18,397 bases of DNA from Thermoproteota archaeon (lineage in GTDB: Archaea > Thermoproteota > Methanomethylicia > Methanomethylicales > B66-G16), in contig QMQV01000023.1 of assembly GCA_003649085.1 (NCBI GenBank), positions 1 through 18,397 of the forward strand, in the 5' to 3' direction. The position numbers and the translations under genes were made by a program. The notes beneath the pieces were generated by a model, which made no database searches, had not been told where the DNA came from, and was given only the letters and a program-made list of their open reading frames with translations. Shown here one piece after another: positions 1 through 7,964 of this stretch (positions are counted from its first letter, which is position 1; each line of letters opens with the position of its first letter).

Positions 1-21
1 GCGCAGAAGGCTTTGAGATGA
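1..21 (+). CDS. 3' end of an upstream gene (last six codons)
   Basis: Frame 1 is open from the window edge and reads six codons (AQKALR) before TGA at 19-21. That stop overlaps the ATG of the next gene as ATGA, a common sign of translational coupling within an archaeal operon. Too little is visible to identify the product. HerA-type ATPases are often encoded next to the NurA nuclease, so a NurA-like gene is one guess, but nothing seen here supports it directly. Confidence 0.25.
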   Translation, partial: AQKALR

Positions 22-2927
22 GCGTGCTAAAGGAAGCTGTCGGCAGAAACGATTTCGTCGAAGTTATTCACGAAGACAAGCCTCGCTTATTGATAATAAA
101 GGACGTTAAGCGAGTTGGCAATAAGTTTAAGGCTAAATGCGTTGTAGTGGGGTCTCCTCCAAAAACACCGTTTAGAATTGGATGCGAAGTTTACAAAGCT
201 CGGGAAGATACGATTAGAGAAGTTTTGGGGCTTAAAGCTAGACCCGCTGAAAGCCTTTTCATAGGCTACTTGAAAGATTATCAAGACATAAAGGTGTGGT
301 TGCCAGTCGATAAGCTCGGCAGAGTTTTCATCGTCGGAAAGCCGGGTTCAGGAAAGTCGTATACAATGGGGGTTATAGCTGAAGAGCTTATCAAGAAGGA
401 AATACCGCTAATCATTATAGACCCACACGGTGAGTACTCAAGCTTAAAAATAGCCGCCGAAAAAGCTAGTCGCGATGTTACCCCGAGAAGCTATGCTGAA
501 CACGTTGTTGAATACGCTGACTTAAGCTTAAACCCCTCAGCAGACCTCGACATAGCGTTTTTAGCTAATGCTAAGCCCGAAGACATCATATCTCAAGGAC
601 AGTGTACAGTCGTTAACTTAAGAGGCCTTTCGCTTGAAAAGCAAAAGGACATCGTAGCTGACGTAATGAGTAAGCTCCTCGAAGCGGCTTTCTCTAAAAA
701 GATCCCCCCATTCTTCTTAGCACTTGATGAAGCGCATTTATTTGCAGGTCGAGATAGGTCTACGACATCGTCTATAGCGAGGAGATTTTCGCAAGAAGGT
801 AGAAAGTTTGGCGCCAACGTTATAGTCATGACGCAGAGGCCACAGCTACTTGACATGACGGTTAGAAGCCTTTCAGGGACGTGGATAATACACCGCTTAA
901 CAGACCCCAACGACGTTAAGATAGCTATTGAAAGCGGCGGGCTCTCAAAGGAGTGGGAACACGACATAAACTGGCTTGAAAGCGGAGAAGCTGTGGTGAC
1001 AGGAGAAGTTGTTGAAAAGCTGCCCATAGTCATCAAGGTAAGAGAGCGTGAAACTAAGCATGGTGCTCCAAGCATAAGCCCACTTCAAGCTGTGAAGAAG
1101 ACTAGAGGGTCTAGGGCTAGGAAAAAAGTGCTCACTCAGATTGCTAAGCCTAAGCTTGAGGAAGAAATACCACAAGTAGCTGAAAATCTCCCACAAGCCT
1201 ACATAGCCCCTATCTTAGAGCCTAAGCTTGAGCTATCAGACTTTGCTGAAAAACGCGGAGTTAAAGTCACAGTCTTAAAGAAAACGCTAGTCTACGTGCC
1301 AATACTGGTAGCTGAGGCAAATGTCGAAGTCTCCAGGAAGAAGCCTGAAGTAAGCTACTCGGAAATCGTTAGGAAAGCCTTGGTCGCTGACGACAAGGTA
1401 GGTAAAGTAGATTGGCGTAAGCAAAGCTTTTCACTGGGGCTTTCAGCAGAAGACCTCCTTAACCAGCCATTGCTAGATGCTCCTAGAGAACATGGAGAAC
1501 ATCTAAAAACGTGTCCTCAGCTTAAGAGCAAAAGCGATGTCGAGAGCTTGATGAAGAGCTTCATCGCGTATGCCACCTCTAAAGCCACGAAGAGGATATA
1601 CTACCACCCGATCTTAAGAGTTCAAGTTGCTGGAAGCTTAGAGGAGTTCAAGGAAGCTGTTAGAGGCGAAATTGACAAGCTAAGAAGGGAGCGCCTCCTG
1701 GGAATAGATGCCCATTATAAGAAGATGGTGAGCGACTACGAAGCTAAGATTGAGGAGCTTAGGGAAGAGCGTAAGAAGCTTGAGAGGATAGTCAAAGAGG
1801 TCGAGAAGGAAAAGCACTCTCTTGAAAAGCAGCGCGATAAAGCTCGAAAAGAAGGAAGGTCTACACTAAAGCTTTCAAAGCAAATAGAGGTTAGAGACGA
1901 GAGGTTATCGAGGCTTTCAAAGAGGCTTAAGGAGATAGAGCTTGAAGTTAAAAACTACGCTAACGCAATTAAGAAGCTTGAAGCTGAAAAGCTCGAGGAA
2001 TTAAGAAAAGCTGAAAAAGAGCTTGATGAAATGCTAGCGCTTGCCCCAAAGAGCGTCGTCGTCCAGCCTAAGCCGAGCGAAGTCGAGCTCCTTTCAATGC
2101 AACTCATATGGACACCAGCATATAGAGCTGAAGTCAAGGTCTCAAAGGAAGGTGTCGAGAACGTTATTGAAGTGTACTGGAACGCGATCAATGGGAGAGG
2201 GTGCTTCGGCTACTGTACTGCTTGCAATGCTCCAATAGAAGCCGTCCACGAGGGATGGCTATGTGACATATGCCTAAAGCCATCATGCGAGCTACACGTG
2301 CAGCGCTGCGAGGAATGTGGCAAGCTCGTATGCTCCGAGCACGCTTGGACATGTAACTCATGTGGCAAAACCCTCTGTAGCGAAGAGGAGCGCTTCACAT
2401 GCAACATATGTGGAGCAAACTTATGTAAAAACTGTGTAAAACGCTGCGTAGTATGCGGAGAAGAGGCAAGCTACTGTTCAGCTCACGTGGTTAAATGTAG
2501 CTTCTGCGGCCTACAGTACTGCAAAATACACTACGACGACCACTTAACTATGTGTACGAGGTGTAAAGCTGGGACGTGCGCTGTAGCCGCCGTTAAGTGT
2601 TCGATATGTAAAGAGGAGTTTTGTGAAAACTGCGTGGTTAAGTGTAAGGTTTGTAAGGAAATGGTTTGCTTAGACGACGCCTGGATGTGCTATAGCTGCA
2701 GACAATACCTCTGCATCAACGAGAAGAGGCATCAATGCTACATATGCGGCTTAAGCATATGTGACGACTGCGTAAAATACTGCGCATCATGTGGAGGCGC
2801 GGTTTGCAGCGAGCATATAACCAAGTGTCCAAACTGTGGAGCGCAAGTCTGCGTAAACTGCTTAGTCACTAAGAAGAAGATGGGGATATTCAAGAAAGTC
2901 GGCTGTAAACTCTGCATGACAGATTAG
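18..2927 (+). CDS. HerA/DUF87-type ATPase with coiled coil and tandem zinc-finger tail
   Basis: Residues 1-70 look like the small beta barrel that precedes the motor in HerA proteins. The RecA/FtsK-like motor follows: Walker A GKPGSGKS at 107-114, a DPHGEY motif at 135-140, Walker B LDEAH with D237 and E238, then a TQRP motif. These features are typical of hexameric HerA DNA-translocating ATPases, which with NurA resect DNA ends. HerA is usually about 500 residues. Here the core is extended by a region of unknown fold (about 380-535), a strongly charged coiled coil (about 540-675) and a cysteine-rich tail (729-966) with 48 cysteines. The tail holds 13 CxxC-x(4-6)-C units at a 15-residue period. 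The ATG at 18 overlaps the upstream stop. No in-frame stop lies before it, so a start upstream of the window is possible. The ATPase call is firm, but a DNA-repair role is inferred and the tail's function is unknown. Confidence 0.9.
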   Translation: MSVLKEAVGRNDFVEVIHEDKPRLLIIKDVKRVGNKFKAKCVVVGSPPKTPFRIGCEVYKAREDTIREVLGLKARPAESLFIGYLKDYQDIKVWLPVDKLGRVFIVGKPGSGKSYTMGVIAEELIKKEIPLIIIDPHGEYSSLKIAAEKASRDVTPRSYAEHVVEYADLSLNPSADLDIAFLANAKPEDIISQGQCTVVNLRGLSLEKQKDIVADVMSKLLEAAFSKKIPPFFLALDEAHLFAGRDRSTTSSIARRFSQEGRKFGANVIVMTQRPQLLDMTVRSLSGTWIIHRLTDPNDVKIAIESGGLSKEWEHDINWLESGEAVVTGEVVEKLPIVIKVRERETKHGAPSISPLQAVKKTRGSRARKKVLTQIAKPKLEEEIPQVAENLPQAYIAPILEPKLELSDFAEKRGVKVTVLKKTLVYVPILVAEANVEVSRKKPEVSYSEIVRKALVADDKVGKVDWRKQSFSLGLSAEDLLNQPLLDAPREHGEHLKTCPQLKSKSDVESLMKSFIAYATSKATKRIYYHPILRVQVAGSLEEFKEAVRGEIDKLRRERLLGIDAHYKKMVSDYEAKIEELREERKKLERIVKEVEKEKHSLEKQRDKARKEGRSTLKLSKQIEVRDERLSRLSKRLKEIELEVKNYANAIKKLEAEKLEELRKAEKELDEMLALAPKSVVVQPKPSEVELLSMQLIWTPAYRAEVKVSKEGVENVIEVYWNAINGRGCFGYCTACNAPIEAVHEGWLCDICLKPSCELHVQRCEECGKLVCSEHAWTCNSCGKTLCSEEERFTCNICGANLCKNCVKRCVVCGEEASYCSAHVVKCSFCGLQYCKIHYDDHLTMCTRCKAGTCAVAAVKCSICKEEFCENCVVKCKVCKEMVCLDDAWMCYSCRQYLCINEKRHQCYICGLSICDDCVKYCASCGGAVCSEHITKCPNCGAQVCVNCLVTKKKMGIFKKVGCKLCMTD
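2202..2915 (+). repeat. Tandem CxxC zinc-binding-like protein repeats in the HerA-like ATPase
   Basis: CxxC pairs begin at residues 749, 764, 779, 795, 810, 827, 846, 861, 876, 891, 907, 922 and 937, giving spacings of 15, 15, 16, 15, 17, 19, 15, 15, 15, 16, 15 and 15. In 12 units a third cysteine follows the pair by four residues (six in the unit at 810). Four units close with a further CxxC (at 803, 869, 915 and 945), and several others close with Cys-x2-His. Extra pairs sit at 733/736 and 963/966. The pattern suggests a chain of zinc-binding knuckles or cross-brace fingers. Zinc binding is inferred from spacing only. Confidence 0.75.
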
Positions 2928-4012
2928 CTTCGCCTAAACTTCTTCAAAAGCTTAGATAACATACCCTCCTCCTTAACCCCTTCAATCCTCTTAACGACTT
3001 TTTCAAAGTCTATGGTTCTACTAGGCTTTTCAGGCAGTATGCCTTCAGGCCTATACATGAGTATTAGGATGAGCAAAATGCCTAGAAATACATAGCTTAA
3101 GTAGTTTACGTCAAATGGCACAGCTAAATAATGTTTATACTGTGCTATCAGCCTATCCATGGTGACGTAAGCTAAAGCTCCGAGAGCAGCTCCAGCGTTA
3201 TTACCAGCTCCTCCTACAATTACCATAACCCACACCAAGAAAGTCCTGATGGGCACGTAGTCATCAGCATGCACTGCTCCGGTGTAGAACGCATATAGTG
3301 CTCCTGCTAAGCCCGCTATAGCTGAGCCTATGACTAAGGAGGTCATCCTAGCTTTAACGACATCCTTGCCCATTGCCGCCGCAGCTATCTCGCTATCTCT
3401 AACAGCTCTTATCATCCTGCCAAAAGGAGACCTAGCTAGCTTCTCGACGAAAACCCAAACTAAGATAGCTGCTGACAACATCAACGCTATCTGGGCAAGC
3501 TCTTGTGCTCTAATGCCCATCCACGCAAATGGGTTAGGTATGGTTACGCCGAGAGTCCCGCATATTAAAGGTTCGTAGTTCCTAGCGATAATTCTCAGCA
3601 ACTCACCAGCAGCTAACAGCGTTATGCCAAGGTAGTCTTCTCTAAGCCTAATAGCTGGGTACGAGGCTACATAGCCTAGCAGCGCCCCGACGACGATGCT
3701 TAGTAAAATTATGAACACGAAAACCCCTATCGCCACTCCCGGGTTTTGAGCAAAGTACTTGGAGACCGCTATGGCAACTTTGACGTTTTCGATGCTGTAG
3801 TTTATTTCAGCTAGGTTTATCCCAGCCCATGGAGCTACAAGCCTAGCAGTAACACTCCCAGCGACAAACGCTCCTCCAGCGAAGAAGAGCACCTTGCCGA
3901 AGTTAGGCAACCCAGTATAGCCGTACTCTAGGTTTAAGCTTACGGAAAGCATTAAGTAGACGGCGAAGAGAGCTGTAAAGTCTAGTAAAAACCTAATGGG
4001 GTCTGCTATCAC
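2924..4012 (-). CDS. livM: Branched-chain amino acid ABC transporter permease LivM
   Basis: A 362-residue polytopic membrane protein of the LivM family, one of two channel-forming subunits of a HAAT-type uptake transporter. It has about ten hydrophobic segments. The LivM-type cytoplasmic coupling segment is visible as RSPFGRMIRAVRDSEIAAAAMG, with the conserved arginine-rich loop and the RDSEIAAAAMG stretch that contacts the ATPases, followed by a glycine-rich helix (GLAGALYAFYTG). The N-terminal LNLEYGYTGLPNFG and the YRPEG near the C terminus are also family hallmarks. Translation starts with GTG (4012-4010), which overlaps the livH stop as GTGA, so the pair is a coupled operon read livH then livM. 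The C terminus is basic and its stop codon overlaps that of the converging HerA-like gene. The substrate cannot be read from the sequence. Confidence 0.93.
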   Translation of the reverse strand: MIADPIRFLLDFTALFAVYLMLSVSLNLEYGYTGLPNFGKVLFFAGGAFVAGSVTARLVAPWAGINLAEINYSIENVKVAIAVSKYFAQNPGVAIGVFVFIILLSIVVGALLGYVASYPAIRLREDYLGITLLAAGELLRIIARNYEPLICGTLGVTIPNPFAWMGIRAQELAQIALMLSAAILVWVFVEKLARSPFGRMIRAVRDSEIAAAAMGKDVVKARMTSLVIGSAIAGLAGALYAFYTGAVHADDYVPIRTFLVWVMVIVGGAGNNAGAALGALAYVTMDRLIAQYKHYLAVPFDVNYLSYVFLGILLILILMYRPEGILPEKPSRTIDFEKVVKRIEGVKEEGMLSKLLKKFRRS

Positions 4013-4968
4013 TTAGAAACACCTCCCTTAACTAAGTGAAGCTTGGCAGCAACTGCACGCCAGTTAACAGCTGTTAAGCCTCTGGGAGCAATCAGTAAAG
4101 TTACTACGATGATCGTGAAGGAAATTGCCGGCTTATATGCGGTTGACAAGTTGATTGGAGGTAGGGAAAGCAGGTAGATGCCAACTACTTCAGCAAAGCC
4201 CACAATATAGCCTCCCAACACAGCGCCATATATGCTGGAGAAACCTCCCAAGATTGTGGCGGCGAAAACCCTCAGTAGGAAAGCCCATCCTGTCTCAGGA
4301 TCACAGGGTAACTTAATCGGAAGAATAGCCCCTGCAATACCAGCTAGTCCACCTGCTAAGAACCATGAAACTGCGTAAACTAATCCAACGTTAATTCCGA
4401 GAGTGCTAGCCAAGCCAGGGTTTTCAATAGCTGCCCTCATGGCTACGCCAAACTTCGTTCTCGTCAACAATAAGTGAAGCGTTAGCACAAGCCCAATGAC
4501 CAATGCCGTAGAAGCTATTAAAAGCCCCGACAACTTCACGTTAGCTAAGCTTATCCAAAAAGTCTCCCTTATGATAAACCCTCTAAAGAAGACGTTTGGC
4601 GGCGTGGCTCTCGTCATCACGTCAGCATATATATGCATGCAGCTTCTAAGCATAATCTCGATAGCTATTGAAGCTATCATAAGCCCGACAATGGAGGTCC
4701 CCCTCTTAGACAATGGCCTAAAGACAGTTAGGTAAAGAGCTAGTGCTAAGCTGCCGGATGCTAGGAAAGCTGCTGGCAAGGTCATATATGGGCTAATCGA
4801 CATAAGCCTATACATGGTGTAAGTCGTGTATATGCCGAAGGTTACGAAATCCCCGTGAGCAAAGTTAGGTATCTTTAAGGTCATGTAAGTTAGCGTGAGG
4901 CCGATAGACATCAGTACTAATAGGTTGCTGAAGACTACGGCGTCAAGCAGTATGTCAATCCTGATCAT
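4009..4968 (-). CDS. livH: Branched-chain amino acid ABC transporter permease LivH
   Basis: A 319-residue hydrophobic protein with about eight membrane segments, of usual length for LivH. Family signatures include the N-terminal ANLLV/LTLTYMTLKIPNFAHGD-type region, where the PNFAHGDF motif is diagnostic, the TRTKFGVAMRAAIENPGLAS coupling loop, and the glycine-rich FLAGGLAGIAGAI and ATILGGFSSIYGAVLGGYIVG helices. It forms the transport channel with LivM and is powered by LivG and LivF. The ATG at 4968 follows a strong SD, AAAGGAG at 4985-4979, with 10 bases of spacing. The gene is divergent from livK across a 104-base gap that must hold both promoters. Specificity (leucine-type amino acids, amides or urea) is unresolved. 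Confidence 0.93.
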   Translation of the reverse strand: MIRIDILLDAVVFSNLLVLMSIGLTLTYMTLKIPNFAHGDFVTFGIYTTYTMYRLMSISPYMTLPAAFLASGSLALALYLTVFRPLSKRGTSIVGLMIASIAIEIMLRSCMHIYADVMTRATPPNVFFRGFIIRETFWISLANVKLSGLLIASTALVIGLVLTLHLLLTRTKFGVAMRAAIENPGLASTLGINVGLVYAVSWFLAGGLAGIAGAILPIKLPCDPETGWAFLLRVFAATILGGFSSIYGAVLGGYIVGFAEVVGIYLLSLPPINLSTAYKPAISFTIIVVTLLIAPRGLTAVNWRAVAAKLHLVKGGVSK

Positions 4969-5072
4969 CGCTTAAATTCTCCTTTTAAACCGATAGCTCA
5001 TATGTACTCTTAAAAAGCAGAATAGGCTATATATTTCAGTTTTGCACAAAGTAAAGTTTCAGGTGTAATTCT
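4969..5072. promoter_or_regulatory. Divergent livH / livK promoter region
   Basis: This gap separates two outward-facing transporter operons. On the plus strand a TATA-like CTATATATT lies at about 5027-5036, roughly 40 bases before the livK ATG, and an AGGTG SD at 5061-5065 sits 7 bases before it. On the minus strand the livH SD (AAAGGAG) occupies 4985-4979, and an A/T box CTTTTTAAG (5017-5009) could be its TATA element. Positions are predictions from spacing only. Confidence 0.5.
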
Positions 5073-6356
5073 ATGGCAGCTACCCAGAAGTCCACACTAT
5101 TTATCGTAGTCGCCTTAATCATAGGCTTAGTCATAGGCGCAGCTGCTGGCTATGCCGCTGCTCCAGCTAAGGAAGTAGTAAAGGAAGTTCAGGTGCCCGT
5201 CTACTCGCCTCTAGGCACATTACCAAGTGAGGTTAAGTTAGGAGCGCTACTGCCTCTAACTGGAGCCTTATCATCATATGGCGAGAACGGCAAATACGCG
5301 CTGTTAATGGCTCAAGACGACATTAACGAATATGTCCAGGAGGTTTTAGGCTTAAACCTGACTTTCACCTTTGTTATTGAAGACACGCAGACTTCACCTG
5401 ATGGCGCCTTAAACGCCATTAAAACCTTAGCAGCGCAAGGCATCAAGGCTGTTGTAGGACCATATGCCAGCGGAGAAGCATCCAAAGTACTAAGCTATGC
5501 TGAAACCAATAAGATTGTCGTACTAAGCCCATCTTCAACAGCGCCATCGCTAGCCATACCCGATGACATGTTGTTCAGAACCGTTCCAACAGACCTAGCT
5601 CAAGGAGATGCTATTGCCAAGATCTTGTGGAACAAAGGGGTTAGAAAGGCAGTAATCATGTACAGAAACGACGATTGGGGTGTTGGCTTAAACAACGTAA
5701 TTTCAGAGAAGTTTACAGAATTGGGTGGTGAAGTAGAGTCAATACCATATGACCCATACGCTGAAGAGTATTCTGCTGATGTAGCTACCTTAGTAGATAA
5801 GGTTAATGCCTTTGGCACTGGAGAAGACGTGGGCGTTGTCCTAGTATCGTTTGAAGACGACGGCATCGACATATTGACATTAGCTAAGGAGCAAGACGTG
5901 TTAATGAGCGTTAAGTGGTTTGGTACTGACGGCATTGCCTATTCGTCTAAAATTGCCTCAGCTGTAGGAGACGTATGTGAGCAAGTAGGTCTCGTAGCTA
6001 CAATCTACTCTCCAGCTAAGTCCGTTAAAAAGGAGCAGTTTATGGAGAAGTATGAAGCAGAATACGGCATGTCGCCACACCCATACAGCATGAACCTCTA
6101 CGACTCGGCATGGATTTTAGCTCTATCAGTCTTAGAAGCTAGGACATACGATGGCGAGGTCATAGCCAAGGTGTTACCGAAGGTTGCTGACAACTACTTC
6201 GGCGTAAGCGGCTGGACAAAGCTAAATGAAGCTGGAGACAGGGCATACGGAGACTACGCTATAACAGCTGTCAAGCTAATCAACGGCACCTACACGTGGG
6301 TCGACGTAGGCTCATACTCAGCAGCTACAGGCGCTGTTACGTGGTTTGCCGAATAA
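5073..6356 (+). CDS. livK: Branched-chain amino acid/amide-type substrate-binding protein LivK
   Basis: A 427-residue type-1 periplasmic binding protein that captures substrate outside the cell for the LivHMGF transporter. Residues 8-30 form one hydrophobic helix, followed by an Ala/Pro-rich stretch and a short linker. There is no cysteine in or after this helix, so it looks like an uncleaved membrane anchor or ordinary signal peptide rather than a lipoprotein. The binding domain begins near residue 50 with the typical VKLGALLPLTGALSSYG motif. GIKAVVGPYASGEA, VVLSPSSTAPSLA and DDWGVGL follow in the order expected of the family. The ATG at 5073 is supported by AGGTG 7 bases upstream. A short gap holding a possible attenuator and a new TATA box separates it from livG. 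The ligand is unknown; branched-chain amino acids are the default guess. Confidence 0.92.
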   Translation: MAATQKSTLFIVVALIIGLVIGAAAGYAAAPAKEVVKEVQVPVYSPLGTLPSEVKLGALLPLTGALSSYGENGKYALLMAQDDINEYVQEVLGLNLTFTFVIEDTQTSPDGALNAIKTLAAQGIKAVVGPYASGEASKVLSYAETNKIVVLSPSSTAPSLAIPDDMLFRTVPTDLAQGDAIAKILWNKGVRKAVIMYRNDDWGVGLNNVISEKFTELGGEVESIPYDPYAEEYSADVATLVDKVNAFGTGEDVGVVLVSFEDDGIDILTLAKEQDVLMSVKWFGTDGIAYSSKIASAVGDVCEQVGLVATIYSPAKSVKKEQFMEKYEAEYGMSPHPYSMNLYDSAWILALSVLEARTYDGEVIAKVLPKVADNYFGVSGWTKLNEAGDRAYGDYAITAVKLINGTYTWVDVGSYSAATGAVTWFAE

Positions 6357-6358
6357 CC

Positions 6359-6397
6359 ATGGGGATATGCTTAAATACTCCCATTTCTCCATTTTTT
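6359..6397 (+). promoter_or_regulatory. livK-livG gap: weak hairpin and T-run with embedded TATA box
   Basis: Just after the livK stop, ATGGG (6359-6363) can pair with CCCAT (6380-6384), and six Ts follow at 6392-6397. T-runs after genes are typical archaeal termination signals. Between the arms, CTTAAATA (6370-6377) is a good TATA-like box. It predicts transcription starting near 6400, about 10 bases before the chosen livG ATG. The site could end some livK transcripts while starting livGF ones. Confidence 0.4.
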
Positions 6398-6410
6398 GTG
6401 TATTGAAGCT

Positions 6411-7169
6411 ATGGCAACCGCGTTAGAGACTGACAAAGTCTGCAAGTCGTTTGGAGGTGTAGTAGCTTTAGACGAAGCTAGCATAGCAGTGGATACTAGC
6501 TCAGTCACCATGATAATAGGTCCCAACGGCTCAGGCAAAACTACGCTAATCAACGTGATCTCAGGATACTATAAGCCAGATAGAGGCAGAGTTATGTTTA
6601 ACGGCAACGACATAACTAGTTGGCCGCCACATAAAATCTACCGAGCGGGTATAGTCAGGACCTTTCAGATACCAGCTCTCTTCCAAAAGCTAACGGTACT
6701 TGAAAACCTCTTAGTATCAGCCAGGTCACATCCAGGTGAAAACCCTGTTAACGCGCTTTTCAAGATAAAGTGGGTTAAGAAAGAGGAAGAGCTTGTAGAT
6801 AAGGCTTTCAAGCTCCTTGAGCTATTAAACCTCTCACACCTATGGAATCAGCCTGTAAGCAAGCTAAGTGGCGGGCAAATGAAACTTGTTGAGTTAGGCA
6901 GAGCTTTGATGAGCGACCCTAAAGTCATCTTATTAGATGAGCCGATAGCTGGTATCAACCCGAGGTTGGCACACGAGATTTTCGAGCATATACTTAACTT
7001 GAGGAAGGAACTTAATACCACGTTCTTAGTTGTAGAACACAGACTTGACGTGGCGCTAAGATACGTAGACAAGGTATACGCTATGCATAGAGGGAGGATT
7101 ATAGTCGAAGGAGGTCCAAACGAAGTGGTTAGTCATCCGAAAGTCATTGAATCCTATTTAGGTGGTTAA
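6411..7169 (+). CDS. livG: Branched-chain amino acid ABC transporter ATP-binding protein LivG
   Basis: A 252-residue ABC ATPase. Walker A is GPNGSGKT at 37-44, the signature LSGGQ at 152-156, Walker B VILLDEP with D176 and E177, and the H-loop histidine is H210 in VVEHR. The YRAGIVRTFQIPALF stretch carries the Q-loop, and the EPIAGINP D-loop variant is characteristic of LivG rather than LivF. I chose ATG 6411. An in-frame TTG at 6396 would add five residues (start-CIEA), but it lies before the transcription start predicted from the TATA box at 6370-6377 and has no SD. The ATG itself has a very short leader and no clear SD, so leaderless-type initiation is likely. The stop is 6 bases before livF. 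Confidence 0.92.
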   Translation: MATALETDKVCKSFGGVVALDEASIAVDTSSVTMIIGPNGSGKTTLINVISGYYKPDRGRVMFNGNDITSWPPHKIYRAGIVRTFQIPALFQKLTVLENLLVSARSHPGENPVNALFKIKWVKKEEELVDKAFKLLELLNLSHLWNQPVSKLSGGQMKLVELGRALMSDPKVILLDEPIAGINPRLAHEIFEHILNLRKELNTTFLVVEHRLDVALRYVDKVYAMHRGRIIVEGGPNEVVSHPKVIESYLGG

Positions 7170-7175
7170 CGCTCC

Positions 7176-7898
7176 TTGACCTTCTTAAAAATAGAGAAGC
7201 TCAACGCTGGATATGGAAGGTTGCATGTTCTGTATGACGTAGACTTAGAAGTTAGTTCAAGGGAGATCGTAGCTATAGTGGGACCCAATGGCTCAGGTAA
7301 ATCCACGTTGTTGAAGTCGATTTTCGGCTTAGCGACGGTTTACAGCGGGTCAATAAGGTTTAACGGAGTAGAGCTTTCTAAGCTTAAGCCACACGAGATA
7401 GCTAAGCTAGGCATAGCGTATTTACCTCAAGTTGAAAACGTATTCGCAAATCTAACTGTGGCTGAAAATCTTAAGCTAGCATGTTACACCATGAGCAAAA
7501 GCGAGGCGGAAAACAAGGTAGAAGAGGCGCTATCGCTGTTCCCAGTGCTTAAAGAGTACATGAACAGAAAAGCCTACACGCTAAGTGGCGGCGAAAGACA
7601 GATGTTAGCTATGGCGATGGCGTTAGCTAGAAAGCCTAAGATGATGATGTTTGACGAGCCGACAGCTAACATGGCTCCAAAGCTTGCTTCTGTGATGTTA
7701 AATAAGATCATAGAGCTTAGGGATACATACGACATAACAATCCTGTTAGTTGAGCAAAACGCAAAGAAAGCATTGGAGGTAAGCGACAGCAGCTGCCTAC
7801 TCGTAGCGGGCAAAGTAGTGTTTAGAGGGGGGTCAAAGGAGCTGTTAAGTCGCCCAGATTTAAGCAGCATGTACTTAGGCGTTACAATGGCAGCTTAG
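7176..7898 (+). CDS. livF: Branched-chain amino acid ABC transporter ATP-binding protein LivF
   Basis: A 240-residue ABC ATPase that partners LivG at the cytoplasmic face of LivHM. Walker A is GPNGSGKS at 36-43, the signature LSGGE at 136-140, and Walker B MMMFDEP with D160 and E161. The usual H-loop histidine is replaced by glutamine in LLVEQNA. That substitution is normal in LivF proteins and separates them from LivG. The Q-loop lies in IAYLPQVENVFANLTV. Translation starts at TTG 7176, with AGGTGG (7160-7165) inside the end of livG as SD and 10 bases of spacing. With only 6 bases between the genes, the two are co-transcribed. Confidence 0.92.
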   Translation: MTFLKIEKLNAGYGRLHVLYDVDLEVSSREIVAIVGPNGSGKSTLLKSIFGLATVYSGSIRFNGVELSKLKPHEIAKLGIAYLPQVENVFANLTVAENLKLACYTMSKSEAENKVEEALSLFPVLKEYMNRKAYTLSGGERQMLAMAMALARKPKMMMFDEPTANMAPKLASVMLNKIIELRDTYDITILLVEQNAKKALEVSDSSCLLVAGKVVFRGGSKELLSRPDLSSMYLGVTMAA

Positions 7899-7913
7899 CG
7901 TACAAGGGATAGG

Positions 7914-7921
7914 CTTATAAG
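7914..7921 (+). promoter_or_regulatory. TATA-like box for the small downstream gene
   Basis: CTTATAAG sits 16 bases after the livF stop and about 50 bases before the TTG start at 7965. This predicts a transcript starting near 7944 with a leader of roughly 20 bases that carries the SD AAGGTG (7951-7956). Prediction is from motif and spacing only. Confidence 0.4.
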
Positions 7922-7964
7922 AGTTTCATAGCTTATTAAGCCATAGCCTTAAGGTGTTATACTC

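Noticed and set aside
593..1075. 160-codon open frame on the minus strand inside the HerA-like gene
   Set aside because: It lies wholly opposite a gene with intact Walker motifs, is rich in Ser/Leu as expected of an antisense shadow, and has no family motif.
2202..2915. DNA-level tandem repeat or CRISPR-like array in the cysteine-rich region
   Set aside because: The periodicity is in the protein; codons vary too much between units for a recent DNA repeat, and there are no spacers.
6396..6410. TTG at 6396 as the livG start
   Set aside because: It would come before the RNA start predicted from the TATA box at 6370-6377, follows a T-run, has no SD, and adds residues not typical of LivG.
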